Positions 1-9,400 of a stretch of DNA of 29,552 nucleotides are shown here, piece after piece. The stretch's first letter is position 1. Every line of letters begins with the position of its first letter. The stretch is from Candidatus Heimdallarchaeota archaeon (GTDB taxonomy: Archaea; Asgardarchaeota; Heimdallarchaeia; Heimdallarchaeales; Kariarchaeaceae). Location: contig WAMJ01000293.1 of NCBI GenBank assembly GCA_015522385.1, positions 1-29,552 of the forward strand. Direction: 5' to 3'. Position numbers and translations under genes: made by a program. The notes beneath the pieces are model-generated. The model was not told where the DNA came from and did no database searches. It saw only the letters and a program-made list of their open reading frames with translations.

Positions 1-519
1 ATTAGTTCAGGAGGAGCCTACGGAGCCTACATGTCACAGAACATGTCTCTTACCACAGCTTCTACAACAGGCTCTATCACCAAGCCAGATGCAGCAGGGA
101 CAGTGGTCGGAGACGGTTCGGCCACGATAGGTGTCTACATCTCATCCGACGGTAATGACTGGGAGTACACAACCATCACACTGTACTATTACTCAGATGG
201 TACGACGCTTTACTTCGATGATGATGCAGACATGAGCAGCACCGACAGTCCTGAAACGGGAGTTGCAGTACAGAGTGTGACTACCACTGGCGATCAGATC
301 ACCATCCTCGGAAATCCATTCGTCATCACTTCAGCCATCCCGGCATCGACCAGTACGGCGTTTCAGCTGTATTTTGGCTGGTTTACTGACGAGACTGCAA
401 ATAGTGTCGTATCCGGAACCACCATGAGTTTTAACATGCTTTTCTCCCTTGAATTCTACGGAGGAAATACAGGAACCTATAGTGTGACGACAACGATAAC
501 TGGCGCGGAACAAGTTTAG
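1..519 (+). CDS. Secreted beta-rich surface protein, possible TasA/camelysin-like fibre subunit (5' partial)
   Basis: The reading frame is open to the left edge, so the true start and any signal peptide lie outside the window; the first in-window ATG is at 31. The visible 172 residues are rich in Thr, Ser, Gly, Tyr and Asp, with no cysteine and no membrane segment, as expected of an extracellular beta-sandwich. The segment GAYMSQNMSLTT just before and after the first Met resembles the mature N-terminus of TasA/camelysin-type proteins, where a short AYFSD-like motif follows the SipW-type cleavage site. The next gene begins 4 nt after the stop, so the two are probably cotranscribed. Family assignment is inference from composition and this one motif; another archaeal surface or pilus-like protein is equally possible. 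The stop is TAG at 517-519. Confidence 0.55.
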   Translation: MSSGGAYGAYMSQNMSLTTASTTGSITKPDAAGTVVGDGSATIGVYISSDGNDWEYTTITLYYYSDGTTLYFDDDADMSSTDSPETGVAVQSVTTTGDQITILGNPFVITSAIPASTSTAFQLYFGWFTDETANSVVSGTTMSFNMLFSLEFYGGNTGTYSVTTTITGAEQV

Positions 520-523
520 GTGA

Positions 524-2245
524 GTGTCTATTACACGGGCAGTCCTAGTACTTTCGACCATATTGATTCTCTCATATATTCCAGTACAGGGAACTGCCTC
601 AACGAATTACTCGGTATTCCCGAGTAGTATCAATCTAGGATACTACGCTTCCAATTTCACCCAGTTGGAATTGGAGGGGAACTTCACTGTTAGAAACTTA
701 GATCCCTCGTCTTCCCTTGATCTGCAGGTCTATGTATCAAATATACCAAAAGGTACCTACATCACCATCCCAAACACAATCACAGTTGATCCAAATGGTG
801 AGAAAATTATCTTCTTCACTCTGCACATATCCCCGAATCCTGGACGATTTGTCCTTTCAGTTAGAATGGAACCTGAGGGAAATAACCAAGGTAGCGGAAC
901 CACCGCGGTCCCAATCTTCGAAGGCAAGGTAAGTTACGTTGTCGGAGGTCACACAGTTTCCTCCTTCTCGGTCTCCTCACACTCCTCAAAATTACCATTT
1001 ACTGCAGCAGTTGTGCTTGAGAGTACAAGTCTCTACCCTAGTATTGCTACAATGTCTCTGGATATCTACTCGGACCAGTCCCTTCTCCTATCACAGTCCA
1101 TTGGATCTGTGCAGTTGGGCTCAATGCAAAATACTACTGAACCATCTGTTTACCAGTTTGCTTCGTCATTCACACTGGACGAACAGGGCATATTTCGAGC
1201 AGTGCTCTCGGTAATATTCGAGAATTCCACTATGGGATACTACAGTGAAACGACTAGGGAAGCAGAATTCATCTCTGGTACTTCCAAACCACTTGTGGAG
1301 ACTGGGATATATGATGAAACAGAGAGTGGTTTTGACTATGCCACTGCCGAGATTCACGCATCGAATCTTGGGGATCTTCCGTATCTCCTCACGGTTCTTG
1401 TAAATATCACCATAGATGGTGAGGTTGTAAATTCCTACAGCAGCTCACGTATGATTTCTAATGAGGTTTCGATAATCCAACCACTCCTATTTGGTAAAAC
1501 GGGAATCTATAGGATTGTGATACTTGGAAAAGCAGGAGACCTTCTTATCAGGGATGAGAGAGAGATTGAAATTCTCGGATTTGGGGAACAGACTACATCA
1601 CAAACACCAGACATTGTCTCAAGTCTTATTCAGAATGAGGATTCACTCACACGGTACTTGATCTATCTCATCCTCATTCTCATCGTCCTCATTCTTCTTG
1701 CGGGATTTGCACTAATTCTGAAGCAACTTCTGAAGAAGGAGAAAAAGTATCTACCAGATCTACCCGATATTAATGATCGGAGAGAATCACTAGGTCGAAG
1801 TGTGAGGGAGTCACTGGGACAGATCGCCGATACCACAATCAGGATTAGTCTCAAGCCAATTGATGTCAAATTGAGCAAGATACACATATTCCTCACATCT
1901 GGGGAGGCACTTGCCACATATGACATCAGAAACAAGACCCTAACAGACCTCTCCGAGATCGCGTTAACCGATATGATTGTAGCGTTGCGGTCCATTGATC
2001 CAAATATTCTAGAGTTTATCCCCTTGAGGAAGAACTCCCAGAATTCAATTTATATCCATGTCATCGGGGAGCTAGGATTTGGAGTTGAGCTCGAGGACGA
2101 TAATGACTATCAAAAACTCCAAGAGTCAGAAACATTAAAGAAAGCCTTAGAGACTTTCTACCAAATACACAAGGACACATTGACAAGAGGACTAGTAGAT
2201 CTAAAAGTCTCCAACTTCAAGAAAATATTCAAGTTCAAGCGGTAG
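524..2245 (+). CDS. Membrane-anchored surface protein with cytosolic alpha/beta (possible longin/roadblock-like) domain
   Basis: 573 residues from a GTG start 4 nt after the upstream stop. Residues 1-26 form a signal peptide (hydrophobic VLVLSTILILSYIPV core). Residues about 30-350 are a beta-rich ectodomain with several NxS/T sequons; the first part (about 35-140) reads like an Ig-type NEW3/COG1470 domain. One membrane segment follows at about 378-400 (ILILIVLILLAGFALIL), then a basic stop-transfer stretch. The cytosolic tail of about 170 residues contains a compact domain at about 445-560. Its apparent order is beta hairpin (IHIFLTSGEALATYDIR), helix, two or three strands (IYIHVIGELGFGVEL), helix, which resembles longin or roadblock folds. 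Coupling to the upstream fibre-like gene suggests a surface-structure anchor or a sensor relaying to a cytosolic partner. Both the domain identity and the role are inference; no catalytic motif is visible. Confidence 0.7.
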   Translation: MSITRAVLVLSTILILSYIPVQGTASTNYSVFPSSINLGYYASNFTQLELEGNFTVRNLDPSSSLDLQVYVSNIPKGTYITIPNTITVDPNGEKIIFFTLHISPNPGRFVLSVRMEPEGNNQGSGTTAVPIFEGKVSYVVGGHTVSSFSVSSHSSKLPFTAAVVLESTSLYPSIATMSLDIYSDQSLLLSQSIGSVQLGSMQNTTEPSVYQFASSFTLDEQGIFRAVLSVIFENSTMGYYSETTREAEFISGTSKPLVETGIYDETESGFDYATAEIHASNLGDLPYLLTVLVNITIDGEVVNSYSSSRMISNEVSIIQPLLFGKTGIYRIVILGKAGDLLIRDEREIEILGFGEQTTSQTPDIVSSLIQNEDSLTRYLIYLILILIVLILLAGFALILKQLLKKEKKYLPDLPDINDRRESLGRSVRESLGQIADTTIRISLKPIDVKLSKIHIFLTSGEALATYDIRNKTLTDLSEIALTDMIVALRSIDPNILEFIPLRKNSQNSIYIHVIGELGFGVELEDDNDYQKLQESETLKKALETFYQIHKDTLTRGLVDLKVSNFKKIFKFKR

Positions 2246-2368
2246 AGAAATTATGTTCTCGCGGGCCTTCCGTTTGGCATAGAATACTTTGGAACATACC
2301 CTATGGTTAGAACATGAAACAAGTACATTACCTCTATGAAAAACATACGCGAGTGACATAATATGTGA

Positions 2369-4177
2369 TTATGATTTAAACCCACGACCATCCATAAACT
2401 GCTTCAGAACAAGTTCTAAGTTCACTAGTTTGTTGAATATTTTCATATGATTGAACTGCTTGGCCATGTGCTCCTCCATCAGCTTGTCGATAATCTCACT
2501 ATTGACTATGTTACGCTCTCTAAAGTCGTTCAAATGGTTTGCAATGTACTCTCTGAATACCTCATCTTCTCTCAACCATGTATCAGCACGAATATATTTG
2601 TCTTCTGGCTTAGAAGCGAGCCTTCTATTAAGGACCCTTCTACCCAATGCTCTCAATGCTGGAATTTTCTTCCCAGTAGATTTAATCAGAGAGATAACTT
2701 TGGATTTTGTACTCGTTGCTTGCTCGACATACTGCATCGAGGTGGAAGGGAGTGAGGCCAGGTCCGCGTCGAGTAATCTGATGACTTCAAGCTGGTAATA
2801 TCGATCGCTCCTTATTTCGATAGGAACTCGGAAGCATTCCTCAGATATGACGTCGTCCATGAAGGGTCTCTCGAAGTCAGTATACTCCAGAACCATACTC
2901 CCCATGGCTCGTCTTACTCTGTTATGCATTGCATAGTACTCAATAGCCAGCATACGGTTCTTTGTGAAGTCAAAGATGGAGATGTCTTCTTGGATCATGG
3001 TGAAGAGCGAAACCATTATCTCCTCTGCTTTCTCATCACCAAAAAGCCTCTTTATCATCCTCTCGTCTATACTGTCACGCCCAATGGGTTCTCCAAGAAC
3101 CAAGCCCATGGAATAATACTTATTTTTCTTGCTCACCTTGTGCCGAGATAGTTTGTTCGCCCACGTGCCACCAAGTGAGAGGTCTCCGGGATTTCCGTCT
3201 ACATACCCCATATTCGTATATCCCTCGATAGCAGCTTCGAGGATACTCGTACCTAGAAAGAGACCCCCCTCAGTAACCCAAGCCTGTCGTTCTGCTCGCT
3301 TGACTATGTCCTCAGGATTGGTCTCGTACATGTGAAATTTGACACCTGCTGTTGTAGCTGTTTGCCTTGCGTACTTTGTATCTGTGCTGAATTGATTACC
3401 CATGTGGACAGCTACTATTCTGTCACGATACTTTCTATCGTATGCAGCGAGGATTAATCTTGAATCTAACCCACCGCTAAGGAACAATGCAGTATAACCC
3501 TTATCTGCCAGTTCGTTTACTTTATTCCTGAAAAGTTCGGCCAATCTGTGTTTATGAGTTTCAGTGTCCAGCTCGTAGTCGTAATCAGCGATGTAATTAT
3601 ACCGTCCAGTCTTCTGCCACAAGCCATTTGTGAACTCATTTACACTTCCAGAAGGAAGCACGTTGATACCTTCAAAGAGTGTTCGATGACCATAGACTGC
3701 ATTGAAGGCAATATATGAGTACACTGCCTGCATGTCCAATACCTGAGAGAGTTTCCGATCGAGTGCAATCAGACCTTTCATCTCAGAACCGACAAGATCA
3801 GAATCGGTACCCTTGGTGTGATAGACAACTCGCCTGAACCATGGCTCGACGATAATACGAGTTATCTTGTTCTCCTTGTCATAGACAATGACCACCGCAT
3901 CTCCTCTGAAATCCGTGAATATTTTCCCTGGGTTTGATAGTGTATCTAGAATTTGGGGATCGGTCTCTGGAGTCGATAGATCACCAATAATAACCATATA
4001 GTATAATTTGTTCTCAACTGCTCGCGCGTTATCTCTTGGTGTCTTGACAACTCCAAGAATGAAACCATCACAACTGAAATATTCCACATCCTCATCTGTC
4101 CTTCGCTTAAGGACCTCTATAGCGGGTTCGAGATCTTGCATTGACCCACTCCCGAGCTTCAGGATGAATTTTTCCAT
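2369..4177 (-). CDS. Asparagine-synthetase-like ATP-dependent amide ligase without glutaminase cysteine
   Basis: 602 residues. The N-terminal 190 residues follow the Ntn-type glutaminase fold of class II asparagine synthetases (FTDFRGDAVVIVYD around 87-100, SEMKGLIALD at 131-140, then a gap-and-LPSG motif near 174-177). The protein starts MEKF, so the nucleophilic Cys2 is absent and glutamine hydrolysis should not occur. The C-terminal synthetase domain has the ATP-pyrophosphatase P-loop SGGLDS at 234-239. Relatives lacking Cys2 include beta-lactam and carbapenam synthetases and ammonia-using ligases, so the product need not be asparagine. It is transcribed alone, facing the 524-2245 gene. 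The ATG at 4177 is supported by a TATA-like box centred about 26 nt upstream, suggesting a leaderless mRNA. The substrate is unknown. Confidence 0.75.
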   Translation of the reverse strand: MEKFILKLGSGSMQDLEPAIEVLKRRTDEDVEYFSCDGFILGVVKTPRDNARAVENKLYYMVIIGDLSTPETDPQILDTLSNPGKIFTDFRGDAVVIVYDKENKITRIIVEPWFRRVVYHTKGTDSDLVGSEMKGLIALDRKLSQVLDMQAVYSYIAFNAVYGHRTLFEGINVLPSGSVNEFTNGLWQKTGRYNYIADYDYELDTETHKHRLAELFRNKVNELADKGYTALFLSGGLDSRLILAAYDRKYRDRIVAVHMGNQFSTDTKYARQTATTAGVKFHMYETNPEDIVKRAERQAWVTEGGLFLGTSILEAAIEGYTNMGYVDGNPGDLSLGGTWANKLSRHKVSKKNKYYSMGLVLGEPIGRDSIDERMIKRLFGDEKAEEIMVSLFTMIQEDISIFDFTKNRMLAIEYYAMHNRVRRAMGSMVLEYTDFERPFMDDVISEECFRVPIEIRSDRYYQLEVIRLLDADLASLPSTSMQYVEQATSTKSKVISLIKSTGKKIPALRALGRRVLNRRLASKPEDKYIRADTWLREDEVFREYIANHLNDFRERNIVNSEIIDKLMEEHMAKQFNHMKIFNKLVNLELVLKQFMDGRGFKS

Positions 4178-4197
4178 AGATTTGGGATTCTTGGTCG

Positions 4198-4207
4198 TTA
4201 AATAATC
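4198..4207 (-). promoter_or_regulatory. TATA-like box for the asparagine-synthetase-like gene
   Basis: GATTATTTAA on the minus strand, centred about 26 nt upstream of the ATG at 4177. This would place transcription initiation at or next to the start codon. Confidence 0.55.
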
Positions 4208-4287
4208 TTATCGATGAATCAATTGCAAATATGTGATTCGGACTTTATGGAGAGATTGATTTCAAGAAGGAGCTACGTAGACAGATG

Positions 4288-5493
4288 TCAGTCCTCGTCG
4301 AACGTGTAGTGGATATCGGAAAACTCGGCACATAGGTCATCAACCTCCGAACGGACATCCTCTTTGTCGTTGATGACCCTACTGATCAGTTCAGCAAGTG
4401 TCTTCATAGTCGCCTCCTTCATACCTCTTCGAGTGATTTCTGCGGTGCCAATCCGGACGAAGGCATCAACCAGTAGTCCATTTTTTTCGAGCTGATCCTT
4501 CCACTCATTACCCAGATCGCTCTCCACGGGTAGGAGGAGCTGATGGGATTGGCTTACACCAAACTCAGAAGATTTCTTTACTGGTAGACCTAGCTTGAGC
4601 AACTCCTGCCCTAAAGCCTTAGAGTTCCTTACAACTTGATCTGCATATTCCTTCCCAAATTTTAACATCTCAAGTAAGGTGACACCGAGAGCCGCGATAC
4701 GGTTAGCATGTGTATTGTCGACAAGGATGGTACCCATGTGGTCGAAAGGGTTGTGAGAAGATTGAATTGTAAACCTACTGGCGATTTTCTCGAAGACATC
4801 GCGATCATTGGCCAGAATGATACCTCCTTGGGGACCTGGAAATGACTTGTGAGTACTCCCGAAGAGAACGGATGCACCCTCCTCAAGAGGGTTCTGGAAC
4901 TGCCCACCGGCTATCAATCCGAGGACATGAGATCCGTCAAACACCAGTTCGTGTCCAGAGAAAGAGACAAATTTACTGATATCGGTAGGATATGGTATGA
5001 CGCTAGATCCCAGAATTGTGAGTGAGGGGTTATGACTGTCGTAGAAATCAGGTAATTTGCTGTAGTCAATCATCCAATTGTCATGGTCAAACGGTAGAGA
5101 AACTAGCTCACGGTGGAATGATCCGATATCGAAGGGATAGCCACCTTCGTCTTTACTAATCATAGCGACCTTGTCACCAGGACGGGTGAAAGCATTAAGT
5201 GCAGCAAGGTCACAGAGATGACCACTCACTGGAGTGATACAAGCGAATTCTGAATTGAACAGATCCTTCGCATGCTCCCTGGTTAAGTCTATAATCTCTC
5301 GGATAAACTGTGTTCCACCGTAGAAATCAGAGGAATACCTCCCGGCCATGTCATTCGCGAGTGCAGAACTGGCCATTGGTGAGAGGACATTCTCTGAGGC
5401 GAGTAGATTGATAGAGGTTGTTCTCAGCTTCTGATGGTTTCTCAGAAGGCTTGAAAATTGACTGATCTTACTCTCAACATCCGAACTACCCAA
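4288..5493 (-). CDS. Serine hydroxymethyltransferase-like PLP enzyme (divergent active-site loop)
   Basis: 401 residues of fold-type I PLP enzyme close to archaeal SHMT. Visible landmarks are INLLASEN at 28-35, the cofactor Asp186 and His189 in DGSHVLGLIAGG, the Schiff-base lysine K216 in STHKSFPGPQGG, and RIGTAEITRRGM, which carries the substrate-carboxylate arginine. SHMT interconverts serine and glycine while loading a one-carbon unit on a tetrahydropterin. The N-terminal loop that normally reads YAEGxPxxRYYxG is here MAGRYSSDFYGG (49-60): about four residues shorter and without the catalytic glutamate. This may indicate an aldolase-type or other reaction. The start is TTG at 5493; TAA lies two codons upstream and a TATA-like box sits about 28 nt before it. 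It is probably monocistronic. The family is confident, the exact reaction is not. Confidence 0.8.
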   Translation of the reverse strand: MGSSDVESKISQFSSLLRNHQKLRTTSINLLASENVLSPMASSALANDMAGRYSSDFYGGTQFIREIIDLTREHAKDLFNSEFACITPVSGHLCDLAALNAFTRPGDKVAMISKDEGGYPFDIGSFHRELVSLPFDHDNWMIDYSKLPDFYDSHNPSLTILGSSVIPYPTDISKFVSFSGHELVFDGSHVLGLIAGGQFQNPLEEGASVLFGSTHKSFPGPQGGIILANDRDVFEKIASRFTIQSSHNPFDHMGTILVDNTHANRIAALGVTLLEMLKFGKEYADQVVRNSKALGQELLKLGLPVKKSSEFGVSQSHQLLLPVESDLGNEWKDQLEKNGLLVDAFVRIGTAEITRRGMKEATMKTLAELISRVINDKEDVRSEVDDLCAEFSDIHYTFDED

Positions 5494-5517
5494 AATTTAT
5501 CACGCAAATTATCTGGA

Positions 5518-5525
5518 GTTTATTT
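5518..5525 (-). promoter_or_regulatory. TATA-like box for the SHMT-like gene
   Basis: AAATAAAC on the minus strand, about 28 nt before the TTG start at 5493. No Shine-Dalgarno motif lies between them. Confidence 0.45.
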
Positions 5526-5684
5526 CCATGATAAACCTTGTTGTTGGTTGGCAAGCGAGATTTTGATTGAATTGAGTTCAGGGGGAGGAAACACATTTTC
5601 AATACGTTAGATGTATGTTTCGAAGTGAATATCACCTGCAAATTCCTGTCCCCTTAGGGCCTATTCAGTGCAGTACTCTATGAG

Positions 5685-6365
5685 TCACCAGTCTATCTCT
5701 TCCCGGTCTAGGAAAAATTTTCCATGAACTGTATCCGGTGCTTCCTCAATCAGCCACAGAGCCGTGTCCACACCTTCCTCGACAGATCTTGTGGCGTTAG
5801 AACCACCCATATCCGTGCGAACCCACCCTGGATGGAGCGTAGTGACAATTACCCCTCTGTCCTTCATTTCCCGAGAGAGAATAATACTCCATGCGTGAAA
5901 TGCAGCTTTTGAAATCCTGTAGATTGCCATCCCACTCATCCGATCCAGATTTCTGAAAAGGGCAGGTCTTGCACCGATATTGATTATTCTTGAGCCAGAT
6001 CTTAGGTAGTTTGAGAGTACTTGAGTTAGAAGGATTGGCCCGACTGCATTTATGCTCATTGTATCCTCAATAACCTCCCAGTTTGTTTCCATAATGGTAC
6101 CCTTTCGATCATCGTCATGTAGGACAGCTGCGTTGTGTACGAGAACGTCGATAGAGTCCACACTTAACCTTTCAGGAAGGGATTGGATACTCTCCTTGTT
6201 CCCAACGTCCAGTTCGATAGGAACTGCACCGATTTTCTTGGCTGCTGCTCTAACTAATTCTATTCTTCTACCAGTAAGGAGTATGTTGTGTCCCTTTTCA
6301 GATAGTTGTCGGGCGAGCTCGAATCCCAGACCTCTGTTCGCGCCTGTGATAAGAATCGTCTTCAC
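5685..6365 (-). CDS. Short-chain dehydrogenase/reductase (SDR) lacking the usual catalytic serine
   Basis: 226 residues, a classical SDR length, expected to act in the cytosol as an NAD(P)-dependent oxidoreductase. The Rossmann nucleotide motif TGANRGLG lies at 7-14, followed by NAA at 78-80, the structural or catalytic Asn106 in SINAVG, and the YxxxK pair Tyr149 and Lys153. The strand that normally carries the catalytic serine (IxNxSS) reads IINIGARPA at 127-135, so Gly131 and Ala132 replace it. Arg34 after the first strand suggests a preference for NADP. The GTG start at 6365 has a TATTTATC box about 27 nt upstream, suggesting leaderless transcription. The substrate cannot be deduced. C-factor-like or pteridine-type SDRs are possible relatives. 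Confidence 0.85.
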   Translation of the reverse strand: MKTILITGANRGLGFELARQLSEKGHNILLTGRRIELVRAAAKKIGAVPIELDVGNKESIQSLPERLSVDSIDVLVHNAAVLHDDDRKGTIMETNWEVIEDTMSINAVGPILLTQVLSNYLRSGSRIINIGARPALFRNLDRMSGMAIYRISKAAFHAWSIILSREMKDRGVIVTTLHPGWVRTDMGGSNATRSVEEGVDTALWLIEEAPDTVHGKFFLDREEIDW

Positions 6366-6388
6366 ACATTGAGTAAAGACCGTAACCT

Positions 6389-6396
6389 GATAAATA
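6389..6396 (-). promoter_or_regulatory. TATA-like box for the SDR gene
   Basis: TATTTATC on the minus strand, about 27 nt before the GTG start at 6365, supporting this start and a leaderless mRNA. Confidence 0.5.
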
Positions 6397-6427
6397 CTTG
6401 TTTACTATTGATACTAGCAGTTGAGAG

Positions 6428-9400
6428 TCATAATTTCCTCGGTTTACCACGACGTACTATAAATACAACAAATAGGGAGACTATAATGACTATCGAGGAC
6501 AAAGGTAGATCTTCGGTAGAACCATTTTGGGTAGATGAAGTACTGGAGGTGGATGTTTCGGGGAATATCGTCGTAACATACTCACTCTCTACACCAAAAA
6601 TTGTAGATATTTTAAAGGCAATTGTTGTCTGATCTGAGGGTTTACTCGTCGTGAAGTTTACTGAGGCTGTATCTGCGAAGCCATCTTGTACGAGCACTCC
6701 ATCCATAGCAATCTGGTATTTCCAGGTGAAATCGCCGAAGATTTCCCATGAGAATGTGATTATGTCCTCCTCCTCATGTGTGTGGAAACTAATAATTGGA
6801 ACAACATCCCGTGGAGATGAAAGGTGTAGGGATCGTAACGCATCAAGGAGGACATCCTCTCCAGCCCGGTATCCAATTCGCACATAGCGGGCAGATTGAA
6901 TATCTCCAAGGTCGAAAGTGGAGTTTCCCTCTCCTGTGCCGATCAACTGATAGGTATTGTCGACAAGGACCTCCACGGTGTAAAGACCCTGAGATGAGAA
7001 TATCATCAGGTCATCACCCTCACCGTTCCTGACCTCCTCTCCGTCACCCATGTCCAGAGTGATGTAACCATTATCATACCCGTAGGAGATCGTAGCTTCA
7101 TCACCATCTGGAGCACCAAGAGCATTGGATGCGGAGGTTACCCATAAGCTCTGGTCATTAATATAGAAATCTGCATAGGGATCACCTAGGGGCTCGTCGA
7201 TGAGGAGGTCAATTCTCGAAATCGCAGTCTTATCGATATCAGATACCTCGATGAAGGAAAGATGACCACCAAGGGTCAAAGGGTCCTGGTACCAATTGTC
7301 AACAGATATGTTCATGAAATTTCCAGTGACCTCCCCAGAGACCACAATATATCCATCTACATAGAACCGGTACTGGTTCGATCCTGAGGTCATAATGGAG
7401 ATACTATCTGTTGTTCCCCAAGTTAGGGAGACCTTTGAATCCGAATAAACAATTGGGCTAGACGCAGGGACGATCTCGATCGTCATTGAAGTAGCGTTAG
7501 ACTGCCCCAGTTTGTCCACCAGTTCTAAGTCCAGTTGAATGGAACCTTCTCTGTATCCGCTGAGGGTAATAACAGTTGTACCATTCCAGTCGCTTGTCAC
7601 CAGCTCTCCATTGTTAATGCTGTACATAAAATAGGACGGAAGTGTCTCTTCGACCTCGAACTCCAGAATGATCACACGATCCCACTCCAGTTCCGAGGAG
7701 GGGCTGTTTAGGATTACCGGGGCGGTGGCTGGACGGATTGATAGATCGTATTCTCTCGAGAGCAGCAAGGTGTTATTGACCCTCGTGAGCACCAAGCTAA
7801 CATTGTAATCACCCTGAGGTGTTGATGTAAGATCGAGTGTGAGGACACCGGCTGTTATACTTCCGGATTTCTGGAGAGTATTGTCAAGAATGACCTCGTA
7901 CATGACCGTAGTGGAAGAACGGATATCCCACCGCAAGACATTCTCTGAATAGCCCTGTTCGGTTGTATCAAAAATGTCCTCTGAGAGCAGAACTTCCTTG
8001 ATCCCCACGATTTTCGAGACTGAGAACTGATTTCCTGCATCGTCGGAGACGGTCAATGTGATGTTGTGATCACCAAATGGGAGTGTACCCAGATTTATTA
8101 TTGAGGCAGTGGACTGCCAGTATCTGGCGAATGAGAGATATTCATTGTACACCGGGAGACCATCAACCGAGACCTCAAGTGTTCCAACCAGAGAGTATGG
8201 TACATTGAAGTTGTACCAAGAGCTGACATTAAGAAGGTAATCACTCCCTGCGAGACCATCTCCAGAGGTTATCTCTGCGTAAGGAGCGTCTCTTCTAGCT
8301 GACACTTGATAGATTCTACGTATGGTATCTGACACCACATCGATATCAATTTTCCGTGAAACCCCATTCGTGCTATTGACCTCGTATATCTCTGTCATAC
8401 CGTTCACAAGGTAGTTGCCATTCGGGAGGAGCTCAACGCTACCCCAGATTGGTGCCCGGACATCAGTCTCCCATGTTTTATCAATAGTTGCAGTCATTGA
8501 TGTGGTGTTTATGCTAAATTGTACTAATCTGGAAGGACTACCTGTTCCCACACTGTTGTCAAAAGCGATAAAGGTGTTCTCACTAATCCGGTTGTAGTCG
8601 TGTCCAAGTGTTGTTATACGGTCAGCTTCACCTCCGTTTATGACAAAATCTCCATAGCGTCCAATACTCCATAGAATTTGGGAATCGGTACGGTTTATCA
8701 GGTATGCAGTGTCTAGGTCTCTCATATTTATCAGTAGAGTGTCATCCTCGTAATACTCAATGGAGTTCGCATGGGTGACTTCGATTGTATCTCCATTCTC
8801 TTCCTGTAGCCCCAGATTAACATCGATATAGTCCGATGATTTCCATGACCACAGAATGTCACCTATTGCATTGTATTCCACAATTGTGTCCATCAGGTAC
8901 TGTTTGCCGTTCCTGCTAACCGTCTCTTCTCCCAAGGTCATAAATGTACCCCTTGACTTTATGTACACGACATCATGGTGTCCTATGAACCCGAGGTTCT
9001 GTGATTGACCAGTTCTGATATTGTACAGAATGGTACTCTCGTACGTGGCGAAAAGTATCACATGGGTAGCGTTTATCTGCCGAACCATTCCGTAATTACC
9101 CCCTCTGATACTGGGATCTATTTCCCGTAGGTTTGAGAAGTACTTATCGCTCTGGAAGAAGCGGTAGTCGGTATCCTTTCCGTCACCGAAATTCCCATAA
9201 GCTTGGAAGATGTAATTTGCCTCGAACGATTCGAACTCGTCTTGGGGTTTTATCGACGTTGGTGGCTCATCAATTATTCCTTCTGAGTCTTCGCCGAGGG
9301 GTGCACCGGCTCTGACGGGAGTAGGGTCTAATGTGGTAGATGCCAATTCGCCAGAAATTACTGCATTAGGAGAGCCACCGATTGAAGTAGAGCTCAATAA

